Below, in pieces: positions 18,387 through 27,627 of a DNA stretch of 64,000 nucleotides (positions are counted from its first letter, which is position 1; each line of letters starts with the position of its first letter). The stretch is from positions 248,001 through 312,000 of the forward strand of contig UBTF01000003.1 in NCBI GenBank assembly GCA_900468285.1, written 5' to 3'. The notes below the pieces were generated by a model. The model saw nothing but the letters and a program-made list of their open reading frames with translations, was not told where the DNA came from and ran no database searches. This stretch comes from Hyphomicrobiales bacterium (lineage in GTDB: Bacteria > Pseudomonadota > Alphaproteobacteria > Rhizobiales > Rhizobiaceae). The position numbers were made by a program, and so were the translations under genes.

Positions 18387-18842
18387 ATGCTCAATCTTTA
18401 TATCGACGGCTCTTACGATGCTGCCAGAAAGAAGGGCGGCTGGGCTTTCGTAGCGACGAGCGACGAAAACAGGATCACTTCGTCCCATGCCGGTAGCTTC
18501 GATGGCGATAGCAACAATACGCTGGAGCTCGTGGCTGCCGTCAAGGCGCTTGAGTGGGCCATGACTAACATAGACGCTGCCGCCATCACCATCTGGTCTG
18601 ACTCAAACTATGTCGTGGAAGGGTGCAACATCTGGCGCCCCATCTGGAGCAATAACCGCTGGAAGCGTTACAATCCGAACCCGAAAAAGCGCAGCCGAAG
18701 CATTCCGGATGCGAACCTATGGAAGAGCATGGACCTCATGCTTCGGGAAAATCCAGGCGTCGTGGTCGCATGGTGCAAAGGCCATGATGGAAATGTCGGC
18801 AATGAGCTTGCCGACAAGCTTGCCAGAGAGGCCAGCTCTTAA
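18387..18842 (+). CDS. ribonuclease H (RNase HI-like)
   Basis: RNase H-fold nuclease of 151 residues that would cut RNA in RNA/DNA hybrids. All four acidic residues are present: D7 (YIDGSYD), E47 (NNTLEL), D72 (WSDSN) and D143 (NELADKLA), plus H133 in CKGHDGNVGNE. I start at ATG 18387 because the fold begins there. The frame continues upstream to a GTG at 18312 that overlaps the acrR stop (GTGA) and another GTG at 18339 with AGAAG ahead of it, so a longer, coupled form is possible. It differs enough from the standard bacterial RnhA to be a second RNase H. Confidence 0.82.
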   Translation: MLNLYIDGSYDAARKKGGWAFVATSDENRITSSHAGSFDGDSNNTLELVAAVKALEWAMTNIDAAAITIWSDSNYVVEGCNIWRPIWSNNRWKRYNPNPKKRSRSIPDANLWKSMDLMLRENPGVVVAWCKGHDGNVGNELADKLAREASS

Positions 18843-18867
18843 GGCCGGCCAGCTCGCAGCGGTCGCG

Positions 18868-21150
18868 TCAGGCAGGCTCAATCCGCACCGGCACCGATTT
18901 TGCGGCAGGCGTTTTGCTTTCTTCAGCATATTGCCAGAGCGGTATGAGAGGGTTGCATTCCGGGTAATACGCAGCACAAGTTCCCGATGGCAGGTCGTAA
19001 TCGATCACCTGAAAATTGGTCATCGTCCGCAATATCCCGTCATCGACGGCGGTGGTAATGCGTGCCAGACCGTCCTTCGCAATGCCCAGCCGGATGCGAT
19101 CATCGGCGCTCATCATCACGATCATTCGCGATTTGTGGATGCCGCGCAGGCGGTCATCGTAACCATAGACCGTGGTGTTGAACTGGTCATTGGATCTCAG
19201 CGTTATAAGCCGCAACACGTCGCCGTCCTCGGCGGTAGCAAAGCTGGCGTTCAAGGATTTCGGCAGCTTGAAGTTCGCCTTGCCGGTGTCCGTGTGCCAT
19301 TCGCGATGGCGAGCGGGCACAGGTCTGGGGAAGCCGCCGGGTATATCGAGCCGCCCGTTGAAGTCCCTGAATGGCTCGGGATAGGTGGCCTCGATGGCGT
19401 CCCTGACCAGCGCATAATTATTGACCCAGTCTTCCCACGGCACCTTTGGGTTGGGTTCCAGCGCATGTTTGGCGATCTCGGCGACGATGCGCGGTTCCGA
19501 CAGCAACCCCTCATGCGCGGGCTTGTACTTCCCGCGCGAGGCGTGAATGCAGGTCGTCGAATCTTCCATGGTTACGATCTGCGGCCCCGACAGCTGCTCG
19601 TCGATTTCCGAGCGGACCAGCGTGGGAAGAATATAGGTCGTCGCCGCTGTTACCAGATGGCTCCGGTTCAGCTTGGTGGCAATCTGCACCGAAAGGTCGA
19701 GATCACGCCACTTGCGCTCCATCAGTTCGCTCTCGGGGATGGCACGCACAAAGTTGCCGCCAAGGCTGATGAAGGCTTTGACCGTTCCCTTCACAATGCC
19801 TTCGCAGGCCTCGATGGTGTTCAGTCCATCTTCGCGGGGCGGCTCAAAGCCGTATTGTTCCGCAAGAAGGTCCAGAGGAACAAGCTCGGTCTTCTCGGAA
19901 ATGCCGACGGTACGCTGGCCTTGAACGTTGGAATGTCCGCGCACCGGACAGATACCCGCACCGGGCTTGCCAATATTGCCGCGCATCAGCAAAAGGTTGA
20001 TCAGCGTTTGAACATTGTCCACGCCATATCTGTGCTGCGTCAGGCCCATGCCATAGATCGCGATCACGGCCTTTGCCTTGGAGTAGGTCCGCGCCGCCGC
20101 TTCGATAGAGGCCGAGCTTAGTCCTGAAACCTGCAAGATCTCGGCCCAGTCCGTTGAGCGAACCTGCGCCTCGAAGGCCTCGAAGCCATGCGTGTGCTGC
20201 TCGATGAAGTCCTCGTCCAGAATGCCGGGCTCACCCTGCGCCTTCGCCTCGTCGTGCCATGTGAACAGGAACTTCGCCATGCCCATCATGACGGCAATAT
20301 CGCCACCGGCGCTCACCTGATAATATTGCGTGGCAATCTGCGTTGCCTTGTTCGTGGTCATCTGGCCGGGACGCTGGGGGTTGACGAATTCCTGCCAGCC
20401 GCGCTCCTTCAGGGGATTGAAAACCACAATGGGGACATCCCGCTCACGCACTTCCTGCAGGCTGTGCAACAGTCGTGGAGAGTTGGTGCCGACATTCTGA
20501 CCGAAGGACAAGATGCAATCGGTGTGCTCATAATCATGCAGAAGTATCGTGCCGACGGGGGTGCCGATGCTTTGCGGCAGGGCAACCGAGGTTGTCTCAT
20601 GGCACATGTTGGAACTGTCGGGAAGGTTGTTGTTGCCATAAAGGCGGGCCAGAAGCTGATACATGTAGGATGTTTCGAGCGAAGCGCGGCCTGAAGCATA
20701 GAAGACGACCGATGATGGCTCGAAACCCTTGAGCTTGTGCCCGATGTCTGCAAAGGCCTCCTGCCAGCTCACGCTCACATATTTGTCTGTGGTCGCGTCG
20801 TAGCGCATCGGGTGCGTCAAGCGGCCTTCGTTTTCCAGATCGTAGTCCGGCAACTTGAGAAGTTCGCTGACGGTATGCTTCGCGAAAAACTCTGGCGTCG
20901 TTCGCTTGGATGTCAGGTCCCAAAATGTCGCCTTCGCGCCGTTTTCGCAAAACTCGCCCAGATGCGGCTTGCCAGGTTTTGCCCATGCGCAGCTGGTGCA
21001 CATGTAACCGCCGACCTTGTTGTGATCTTTCAGAAGCCCCGGCGTCGTCTTTATGGCGCGTTGCTGGATCACATCGGCAAAGACTGATTTGAGAGAACCC
21101 CACCCGCCTGTCGGCATCGTGTACTGCTTGTATTTGACTTTTTGTTCCAC
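18868..21150 (-). CDS. FdhF/YdeP-family molybdopterin oxidoreductase
   Basis: Formate-dehydrogenase-like oxidoreductase of 760 residues using a molybdopterin cofactor. The N-terminus has the family motif GGYMCTSCAWAKPGKPHLGEFC, giving cysteines C51, C54 and C68 for an iron-sulfur or structural metal site. SNMCHETTSVALPQSIG lies in the cofactor-ligand region, with cysteine and not selenocysteine. There is a molydopterin dinucleotide-binding C-terminal domain (SNDQFNTTVYGYDDRLRGI). No TAT signal is seen, so it is cytoplasmic. Substrate is unknown; E. coli YdeP is linked to acid resistance. No FdhD or electron-transfer subunit is adjacent. Confidence 0.85.
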   Translation of the reverse strand: MEQKVKYKQYTMPTGGWGSLKSVFADVIQQRAIKTTPGLLKDHNKVGGYMCTSCAWAKPGKPHLGEFCENGAKATFWDLTSKRTTPEFFAKHTVSELLKLPDYDLENEGRLTHPMRYDATTDKYVSVSWQEAFADIGHKLKGFEPSSVVFYASGRASLETSYMYQLLARLYGNNNLPDSSNMCHETTSVALPQSIGTPVGTILLHDYEHTDCILSFGQNVGTNSPRLLHSLQEVRERDVPIVVFNPLKERGWQEFVNPQRPGQMTTNKATQIATQYYQVSAGGDIAVMMGMAKFLFTWHDEAKAQGEPGILDEDFIEQHTHGFEAFEAQVRSTDWAEILQVSGLSSASIEAAARTYSKAKAVIAIYGMGLTQHRYGVDNVQTLINLLLMRGNIGKPGAGICPVRGHSNVQGQRTVGISEKTELVPLDLLAEQYGFEPPREDGLNTIEACEGIVKGTVKAFISLGGNFVRAIPESELMERKWRDLDLSVQIATKLNRSHLVTAATTYILPTLVRSEIDEQLSGPQIVTMEDSTTCIHASRGKYKPAHEGLLSEPRIVAEIAKHALEPNPKVPWEDWVNNYALVRDAIEATYPEPFRDFNGRLDIPGGFPRPVPARHREWHTDTGKANFKLPKSLNASFATAEDGDVLRLITLRSNDQFNTTVYGYDDRLRGIHKSRMIVMMSADDRIRLGIAKDGLARITTAVDDGILRTMTNFQVIDYDLPSGTCAAYYPECNPLIPLWQYAEESKTPAAKSVPVRIEPA

Positions 21151-21380
21151 CCGGTCACCTCATGGCTCTGCGTGATGAGCCAACAGATGAGCCCTGCGAT
21201 GGTTCCACGCGCGGCATGATGCCGGGCTTAGAACTGCATCACAGTGCCGTCATGGACAAACAGGCGACGTTGCGGAAAACTTTTTGTGATCCTGTCAGGG
21301 AACTATTTTGGAACCCTTGGGTAGGGGGCGCGTTGCGGGAATGAGGAGACACGTCACGCATCGCACACGGGGGTTATATT

Positions 21381-22121
21381 TTGCCGAGCACACTGGATCC
21401 CTATTGCGGGCCTGCTCCAGACAGCCAGGATCTTCAATATGCTTGGAATCTCGATCCTGTTCTCGTTCTGGCAATGGTATCCGTCATCGCAGTTCTGCAC
21501 GCTCGGTCAGATGATCGGCATCGCGGATTGACCGTACTGCTGTCACTTGTCCTCGTCATCGCCTTCGTCTCCCCTCTTTGCGCTCTCTCAACTGCACTGT
21601 TTTCAGCCCGCACCATCCACCATATCCTGGTCGGTTCGGTCGCTGCGCCCATCGCCGCGGCATTGCTGCTTGCCACTCCTATGAAGGCCTTGAAGGTCCC
21701 GGCAGAGGCGGTCTTTCTTTTTCACACCGTCGTTTATTGGACGTGGCATCTACCATTCGCCTATGATTTCGCGCTGTCCGGTGCTCTGCCCTACTGGTTG
21801 ATGCAGGCTGCCTTGATCGGCTCATCCGTGTGGCTGTGGCTGCGGATCCTGTCTGAGAAGACGTCAATGCTGTCGTCCGTGGGGCTAGCGGTCGGGACGA
21901 TGGTGCAGATGGGTTTTCTCGGGGCAATCCTCACCTTCGCACCCCAGCCGCTTTTTGCGCCGCATCTTTTAACGACGCAGGTTTTCGGCTTCACCCCACT
22001 GGGCGACCAGCAGCTTTCCGGCGTGTTGATGTGGACGCTGGGCTTTGCGCCTTATGCGGCGGCGGCGGTCTTTGTCTTGCGCAAGCGATTGTTCTGCGGC
22101 CACCAAGCCTTGGGAAACTGA
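21381..22121 (+). CDS. ctaG: cytochrome c oxidase assembly protein, CtaG (caa3) type
   Basis: Polytopic membrane protein of 246 residues matching the caa3_CtaG family, which assists copper delivery to heme-copper oxidases. Six to seven hydrophobic helices are visible. Histidines at helix ends (TIHHILVG, LFHTVVYWTWHLPFAYDFAL) fit the family. The best start is TTG 21381 (DPYCGPAPDSQDL follows), with GGGGG about 8 bases ahead. It heads the oxidase cluster and diverges from the molybdopterin oxidoreductase across a 230-base gap. Confidence 0.82.
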   Translation: MPSTLDPYCGPAPDSQDLQYAWNLDPVLVLAMVSVIAVLHARSDDRHRGLTVLLSLVLVIAFVSPLCALSTALFSARTIHHILVGSVAAPIAAALLLATPMKALKVPAEAVFLFHTVVYWTWHLPFAYDFALSGALPYWLMQAALIGSSVWLWLRILSEKTSMLSSVGLAVGTMVQMGFLGAILTFAPQPLFAPHLLTTQVFGFTPLGDQQLSGVLMWTLGFAPYAAAAVFVLRKRLFCGHQALGN

Positions 22122-22125
22122 GCCC

Positions 22126-22626
22126 ATGGCAGTCTGGCTTAAATTCATTCACATCGCGGCGATTGCGCTCTGGGCCGCTGGCATTGTCAGCCTTCCCGGC
22201 CTTTATGTGCAACGTGCTCATATCCGGAAAGATCAGGATCTTTTCCGGCTGCAAAAGATCGTCCGCTTCTCCTATGTCAGAATTCTTTCGCCCGCAGCAT
22301 TCGTCGCCATTGCGTCGGGAACAGGGCTCATCTTCCTGCAGGAGCCCTATAGCGGCTGGTTTTCTGTCAAGCTCATGCTGGTCGGAATGCTCGTCGTCAT
22401 CCACGTCATGACGGGCCTCGTTATCATCAGGCTTTTTGAAGAGGGTGAGGTCTATCCCGTCTGGCGTTTCGTCACCGCAACAATCCTCAGCGGCGGGGTC
22501 GTGTGCGGCATTCTTTTCGTGGTGCTGGCTCGTCCCATGGTCGATTTTTCGGTGCCCCCCGGCTTCTTTGCACCGGGAGCACTGAAAAACATGATCTCGG
22601 AGATCAGTCCTTGGCCGATACCATGA
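22126..22626 (+). CDS. CopD/HemJ-like four-helix membrane protein
   Basis: Membrane protein of 166 residues with four hydrophobic helices. The N-terminus MAVWLKFIHIAAIALWAAGI followed by LPGLYVQRA resembles CopD/HemJ-superfamily proteins (conserved His in helix 1, later KLMLVGMLVVIHVMTG with another His). ATG 22126 is chosen because it starts directly at helix 1 and follows the ctaG stop by 4 bases. It may handle copper or heme for the oxidase, but this is inferred from position. Its last 23 bases overlap the opposing DUF2231 gene. Confidence 0.75.
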   Translation: MAVWLKFIHIAAIALWAAGIVSLPGLYVQRAHIRKDQDLFRLQKIVRFSYVRILSPAAFVAIASGTGLIFLQEPYSGWFSVKLMLVGMLVVIHVMTGLVIIRLFEEGEVYPVWRFVTATILSGGVVCGILFVVLARPMVDFSVPPGFFAPGALKNMISEISPWPIP

Positions 22627-23101
22627 GGCCGATGCCGTGATCGAAAATCAACTTCCCACCATGCCACCCGGCCAGTCCTGTCAGGACAGCAGCCAGAAGG
22701 GACAATCCCAGCCCATGCGGCAAGACATCGATGGTCGCGGTTACGCGGCCACCCCAGTTTGCTCCCATAACCCCAATCAGAGCCATTGCGGCAATGCCAT
22801 GGGCCCAGCTTGCGACGCGGGCGCGAATACCGGCGACCAGCAAAAGCTCCGCGGTGCCGATCGTGCCTGCGGCCAGTCCGCTGAAGAATGCGCCACCGGA
22901 AGCCCAAAGCCCCGCGCGCGCCCAGAAGTCATCGGCGCTCCACCAGTAGAAAACATCGGTCCCAAGTGTCGCAATCACAAGCGCGATAGGGAAATGAACC
23001 GTCATGGCATGGAGCGGATGACCCGCAACGGCCACGGCGGAATTCGTGGTCTTTTCTTCCACCTTGGAAATGACGGGGTTGGGACTGCCTGTATCTGCCA
23101 T
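22604..23101 (-). CDS. DUF2231 membrane protein
   Basis: Membrane protein of 165 residues of the DUF2231 family. After about 25 soluble residues comes the characteristic HPLHAMTVHFPIAL, with histidines at the start of the first of four helices. Family members often sit beside cytochrome or respiratory genes and may bind heme or metal through these histidines. AGGAGG lies 6 bases before the ATG, a strong site. It is embedded head-on inside an otherwise co-directional oxidase cluster, overlapping the CopD-like gene at its end. Confidence 0.8.
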   Translation of the reverse strand: MADTGSPNPVISKVEEKTTNSAVAVAGHPLHAMTVHFPIALVIATLGTDVFYWWSADDFWARAGLWASGGAFFSGLAAGTIGTAELLLVAGIRARVASWAHGIAAMALIGVMGANWGGRVTATIDVLPHGLGLSLLAAVLTGLAGWHGGKLIFDHGIGLMVSAKD

Positions 23102-23140
23102 GGGTTACCTCCTGATGTCAGGTCAACACGCGCATCGCCC

Positions 23141-23824
23141 ATGCGGTTCCGGCCGCTAACGGCAGTTTTACCGCTTGCTGCAGTGCTAGCCGGGTGTTCC
23201 GGCGATCTTTCAGTCCTGGATCCAGCAGGGCCGTCCTCTCAGGCCATAGCGGGTCTGTGGTGGGCCATGCTGGCGGGCGCGGTTGGCCTTTTTACGCTCG
23301 TCATGGTGCTGCTCTACATCGTTTTCTTCGCGCCCCGGCTGGTTGAAAACGTCACGCCGAAACAGTGGATCGGATGGGGCGGTCTCGCCATGCCCATACC
23401 CGTCCTTCTGGCACTCCTTGCCTATGCCTTCGTTCAGGGCGAAAAACTGTTCGGCGCAGAAGCACTGGAGCCCGCTGTCACCGTAACCGCCACGTCAAGG
23501 ATGTGGGGCTGGGATTTCGTCTATGAGCAGGACGGCAACCAGATCAACAGTCAGGACGTCCTTCATATTCCTGTTGGTCAACCCGTCAGAATTCTGACGA
23601 CAAGCACGGATGTCATACACAGCTTCTGGGTGCCAAGGCTCGGCGGCAAGATCGACGCCATTCCCGGACAAACAACCAGCATCGTCTTACGAGCGGATGT
23701 TGAGGGCACATTCGGCGGCATTTGCGCGGAATATTGCGGCGAAGGTCACAGCGCAATGAATTTCCGCGTGCAGGCCCATAGCGTTGAGAATTTTCAAAAC
23801 ACACTCAGGACATTGCAACCGTGA
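23141..23824 (+). CDS. ctaC: cytochrome c oxidase subunit II
   Basis: CuA-bearing subunit of a heme-copper oxidase, 227 residues. A lipoprotein signal ends at LAGC, so the N-terminus is probably lipid-anchored. Two membrane helices follow (WWAMLAGAVGLFTLVMVLLYIVFF; GGLAMPIPVLLALLAYAFV), then a cupredoxin domain. The CuA site is intact: CAEYCGEGHSAMNF (C-x3-C-x3-H-x2-M) with an upstream His in DVIHSFWVPRLGGK. No fused cytochrome c domain exists, unlike classical caa3 enzymes. ATG 23141 is chosen because it opens the signal peptide; the frame stays open upstream but is antisense to DUF2231. The stop overlaps the next start (GTGA). Confidence 0.9.
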   Translation: MRFRPLTAVLPLAAVLAGCSGDLSVLDPAGPSSQAIAGLWWAMLAGAVGLFTLVMVLLYIVFFAPRLVENVTPKQWIGWGGLAMPIPVLLALLAYAFVQGEKLFGAEALEPAVTVTATSRMWGWDFVYEQDGNQINSQDVLHIPVGQPVRILTTSTDVIHSFWVPRLGGKIDAIPGQTTSIVLRADVEGTFGGICAEYCGEGHSAMNFRVQAHSVENFQNTLRTLQP

Positions 23825-26334
23825 CGGACCGCGAAACGACCATAGAACCCATCTCCTCGCTTGCCCTGCATCGGCAGCTGGAAGCCGTCTGGCGCAGCGG
23901 TAAGGGTCTGAAGCGGCTCGCCGCCGTCAATCACAATGTCATCGGCATCCGCTTCATGGTGACTGCTCTGGTCTTCTTCGCCATTGGTGGTTTCCTTGGT
24001 ATGCTGATCCGCACCCAGCTTGCAACCGCTTCCAATGCCTTCATGGATGCCGCGCAATATGCGCAGGTTTTCACCATGCATGGCACCATCATGATGTTCC
24101 TGTTCGCCATCCCGTTTTTCGAGGGGTTGTCGATCTATCTGTTGCCCAAGCTGCTCGGGGCCCGAGATCTCGCCTTTCCCAGATTGTCGGCTTACGGATA
24201 CTGGTGCTACCTTTTCGGCGGCTCGATGCTGATCGTCGCCTTGCTCGGCGGTGTCGCGCCAGATAGCGGCTGGTTCATGTACACGCCCCTGTCCTCGTCG
24301 CGTTACAGCCCCGGCATCAATGCCGATATCTGGCTTCTGGGCATAACCTTCGTTGAAATCTCCGCCATCAGCGCGGCCATTGAGATCGTCGTCACCATCA
24401 TACGTATGCGTGCGCCGGGCATGTCGCTTGTCAGAATGCCGATCTTTGCCTGGTACATGCTGGTGGTCGGCGGCATGATGCTCGTCGGTTTTCCCCCTTT
24501 GATCCTCGGTTCAATGCTGTTGGAAGCCGAACGGGCCTTCGGCCTGCCGTTCTTCGATCCTGACCGGGGAGGAGACCCGCTTTTGTGGCAGCATCTTTTC
24601 TGGCTGTTCGGGCACCCGGAAGTCTACATCATCTTTCTGCCCGCAGCGGGCGCCTTGTCCACCATCATCCCCGTGCTCGCCAGAACGACGCTGACCGGCT
24701 ATCACATCATCGTCGCCTCGCTCATGGCCATGGCCTTCCTGTCCTTTGGCCTGTGGGTCCATCACATGTACACGGTCGGCATTCCGCATGTAGCCTTGTC
24801 GTTCTTTTCAGCGGCAAGTGCGCTCGTCGCCATCCCCACAGCCATCCAGATCTTCGCCTGGCTTGCCACGCTGGCGCAGGGTAAGCCCCGCCTCAACATT
24901 CCCATGCTGCATGTCTTCGGATTTTTCTTCGTCTTCGTCATCGGCGGGTTGACCGGCGTCATGCTTGCCATGGTGCCCTTTGATATGCAGGCGCATGATA
25001 CGCATTTCGTCGTTGCCCACCTTCACTACGTGCTGGTCGGCGGCTTTCTGTTCCCCATGCTGGCCGGCATCTATTACTGGGTTCCCCATATCAGCGGGCG
25101 GCAACCGGTGCAGCACCTGTCACGCGCCGCCTTCTGGATGATCTTCATCGGCTTCAATCTGACCTTCTTCATGATGCACCTGACGGGGCTTCTGGGGATG
25201 CCGCGCCGCACTTTCGCCTATCCGGAAGCATCGCCTTGGGAATGGCTCAATCTTCTGTCGTCCTTCGGCAGCTTCATCATGGCCATGGGCTTCATGCTGG
25301 TGGCGCTGGATATCGTGCTGATCTTCCTCTTCGGAAAACCTTTCCGCCGCAATCCTTGGGACGCAGGGACGCTGGAATGGGCCATGCCGACGCCGCCAGC
25401 ACCCTACAGTTTCGCCTCCATTCCCGAAATTGCCACGCGTGCCGACAATCTTCCGATCAATCGCCTTGCCGCACAACTCGCCGCTGGAAAAGGCTTTCTC
25501 GGCTTTTGCCGAAATGGCTGGATGGAAACCATCGGTGTCGATGCGGTTTCTGGAAAGGCCAACCAGATCATCGTTCTTCCGACGCCGACCTATCTGCCGC
25601 TCTATACCGCCCTTGCCACCGGCGGGGTGTTCGTCAGCCTTCTCTTCAAGCTCTATCCTGCATCTGCTGTCTTTGCTCTGCTCACCCTCGGCCTCTTCCT
25701 GCTTTGGACACGCAACAATGCCGCCAGAACCGACTGGGGCGAAATGATCGCGTCACCATCGTCACGTCTGCCGCTTCATTTCGAACATGCCGATGCACCC
25801 AGCATATTGGCCATGCGCCTCACGCTGGTTGCCAACGCCACCCTGTTCTCATCCCTTTTGTTCGGCGGACTTTTCCTGTGGGTCTCGACACCCGCAGGGG
25901 AAGGAATTCCGGCCTCACAAGCCGGAACTGCGCATCTGTCAGCCCTGGCATTTGGCCTTATTGCCACCTGTTGCGGGGCGGGTGGCAGTGCGCTTGGCCG
26001 GGTCATCATCGGCAAGGCCATGCTCGTTGCCTCTTTCGCGGCTTATGTCATCGCCGCCGCTCTCATCCTTCTCGACCTTTCCATGAATTCAACCGCGAGC
26101 GCTCACGGACTGGAAGCGGTCAAATTCGCGGTTTCCAGCTATCTGCTGGTTCATCTTGTCCTCGGCGCGGTGTTTTCCGGTTTTTGCCTCTACCGGCTCC
26201 GTAGCGGCTATGTTTCGGCGTCACGACAGAACGATCTCGTTATCGGAAGGCTCTGGCACGGCTATTGTCTCGCCGTGGTTCTGATTGCTGCCGTATATCC
26301 CTATCTGTTGGCTGCCTTGCAGCCGGGAGGGTAA
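23821..26334 (+). CDS. ctaD: cytochrome c oxidase subunits I+III fusion
   Basis: Fused catalytic and third subunits of a proton-pumping oxidase, 837 residues. Subunit I (to about 560) has the low-spin heme His in MHGTIMMFLF, the CuB/Tyr site HLFWLFGHPEVYIIF, the HH pair in LWVHHMYTVG and the heme ligands in HDTHFVVAHLHYVL. Glu in GHPEVY places it with A1-type enzymes. A linker leads to a subunit III-like part (about 640-837) with five helices. The GTG start overlaps the subunit II stop by four bases. Electron donor is unknown; a soluble or membrane cytochrome c from elsewhere is required. Confidence 0.93.
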   Translation: MTDRETTIEPISSLALHRQLEAVWRSGKGLKRLAAVNHNVIGIRFMVTALVFFAIGGFLGMLIRTQLATASNAFMDAAQYAQVFTMHGTIMMFLFAIPFFEGLSIYLLPKLLGARDLAFPRLSAYGYWCYLFGGSMLIVALLGGVAPDSGWFMYTPLSSSRYSPGINADIWLLGITFVEISAISAAIEIVVTIIRMRAPGMSLVRMPIFAWYMLVVGGMMLVGFPPLILGSMLLEAERAFGLPFFDPDRGGDPLLWQHLFWLFGHPEVYIIFLPAAGALSTIIPVLARTTLTGYHIIVASLMAMAFLSFGLWVHHMYTVGIPHVALSFFSAASALVAIPTAIQIFAWLATLAQGKPRLNIPMLHVFGFFFVFVIGGLTGVMLAMVPFDMQAHDTHFVVAHLHYVLVGGFLFPMLAGIYYWVPHISGRQPVQHLSRAAFWMIFIGFNLTFFMMHLTGLLGMPRRTFAYPEASPWEWLNLLSSFGSFIMAMGFMLVALDIVLIFLFGKPFRRNPWDAGTLEWAMPTPPAPYSFASIPEIATRADNLPINRLAAQLAAGKGFLGFCRNGWMETIGVDAVSGKANQIIVLPTPTYLPLYTALATGGVFVSLLFKLYPASAVFALLTLGLFLLWTRNNAARTDWGEMIASPSSRLPLHFEHADAPSILAMRLTLVANATLFSSLLFGGLFLWVSTPAGEGIPASQAGTAHLSALAFGLIATCCGAGGSALGRVIIGKAMLVASFAAYVIAAALILLDLSMNSTASAHGLEAVKFAVSSYLLVHLVLGAVFSGFCLYRLRSGYVSASRQNDLVIGRLWHGYCLAVVLIAAVYPYLLAALQPGG

Positions 26335-26337
26335 GTC

Positions 26338-26658
26338 ATGCGGTACCGGATATTGCTTGCTCTCGCAGGCCCGCTCATTCTCTGGGCCGGTTATTTCTCC
26401 GCCATTTACGGCCTGCAAGCTGTTGGATGTCGGGCGGGATGGGATGCCATGATGCTGGGTGGCATATCGCTGTTGCGGTTAACGACCATCGTCGCCTTTG
26501 TGGTGGCAGTCTCGGTGTCGGCGCTCTTGTACCTGCCTCACAGAAAGGTCGAGGCGGGCGGTGAGACCCTCCTGCCTATTGCCAGATATGTCGCCTTGGC
26601 AGGGTTGGCCTCCACCATCCTCGTCTTTGCCGGGGTGTTCTGGCTCCAACTGTGCTGA
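26338..26658 (+). CDS. small membrane protein of the oxidase cluster
   Basis: Protein of 106 residues with three hydrophobic helices (about 5-28, 38-62 and 82-104) and one short basic loop (PHRKVEAGGE). It begins 3 bases after the subunit I/III stop, so it is the last gene of the same operon. I do not recognise a named family. Size and position suggest a subunit IV-like or assembly role, which is inference only. Confidence 0.7.
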   Translation: MRYRILLALAGPLILWAGYFSAIYGLQAVGCRAGWDAMMLGGISLLRLTTIVAFVVAVSVSALLYLPHRKVEAGGETLLPIARYVALAGLASTILVFAGVFWLQLC

Positions 26659-26670
26659 AGCCCATTTTTG

Positions 26671-27627
26671 CTAGCGGTTTTTGAATACGGTGCAGGGCAC
26701 GCCTGCGGCACGAATGTCCTGACACAGGCGGTTGGCTTCGGCCCGCGTTTCCCGTCCAAGCCGTGCCGCATAGCGCGGTCGGTTGCCAAAATTTCCGCCG
26801 CGCTGGCGCACCACCAGTGCCCGCTCTTCGTTAAGCGGTAGAGGCAATCGGCTGACCGCGCGTGTAAACAGCCGCTCGACAATGGCGGGTCGATAATGGG
26901 CGGCGAGCTGGACACCCCACGGCGCCCAATCTGCCGATCCTGCAAAAACAGGCTCCTGCATCTGGCGGGTGTCGGCAAGCACAAGGCAGGCGTCCTGAAA
27001 CGGCAGATCCTTGTTCAGTTCCGGCGCTGCCGTCTGGGGCGGGGAAACCTTCCACGTCTCCACGGGCTGCCCGGTAATTGCAAAAACATAGTCGCGTGTT
27101 TCTATCGGAAGTCTTCCACCGGCAAGATAACGCGAGAGGCCGTTTTCTCCGGCATTATAGGCGGCTGCCGCAAAACCGAAATTTCCGAAGCGGTTCTTCA
27201 GCTCGTTAAGATAAGCAGCCGATGCGTCCAGTGCGTCTATGGCATCGAAACTGTTGTTCAAACCGCGAAGTCTGGCCGTGCCGGGCATGAATTGCGCAAT
27301 GCCTTCCGCCCCCTTGTGGCTGACCGCTTCCGGGCGAAACAGGCTTTCACGCCAGATCAGCCGGGCGAAAAAAGCGGGTGGGACCGTGTGAACCCGGGCA
27401 AAATGCTCGATCGTGCGACACAGGTCGGCGTTGAAGGTTTCCCGGCGCAGGCAGAGGCGTTCGCGTTCGTTCGCCCGCTCGTAAAGGCAGGACTGTTCAC
27501 GGTCCTCGCTCGCGAAAGCTGTTTGGGATGGAAGACTGGCCGCCATGCAGGTAGCCGCGACACATCCCATGGCGATTGCCGATTTCGCTGTATCAGAGAG
27601 ACGCGACCCCATTCGCAAACTCCGCAC
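26671..27627 (-). CDS. lytic murein transglycosylase (SLT) with SPOR-like tail
   Basis: Periplasmic peptidoglycan lyase of 318 residues. A signal sequence (to about residue 40, ending AFASE) is followed by a cysteine-containing spacer and an SLT domain. The catalytic Glu is E94 in IWRESLFRPEAVS; GAEGIAQFMPGTA and AAAYNAGENGLSRYL are the other family motifs. The last 75 residues (ALVVRQRGGNFGNRPRYAARL to CTVFKNR) look like a SPOR-type repeat that would bind denuded glycan. The GTG start shares one base with the stop of the preceding SDR gene (TAGTG), implying coupling; ATG 27612 is an alternative. Confidence 0.88.
   Translation of the reverse strand: MRSLRMGSRLSDTAKSAIAMGCVAATCMAASLPSQTAFASEDREQSCLYERANERERLCLRRETFNADLCRTIEHFARVHTVPPAFFARLIWRESLFRPEAVSHKGAEGIAQFMPGTARLRGLNNSFDAIDALDASAAYLNELKNRFGNFGFAAAAYNAGENGLSRYLAGGRLPIETRDYVFAITGQPVETWKVSPPQTAAPELNKDLPFQDACLVLADTRQMQEPVFAGSADWAPWGVQLAAHYRPAIVERLFTRAVSRLPLPLNEERALVVRQRGGNFGNRPRYAARLGRETRAEANRLCQDIRAAGVPCTVFKNR

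Noticed and set aside
22637-23140. N-terminal extension of cytochrome oxidase subunit II by 168 codons
   Set aside because: It runs antisense through the DUF2231 gene and has no hydrophobic or conserved pattern; a lipoprotein signal starts at 23141.
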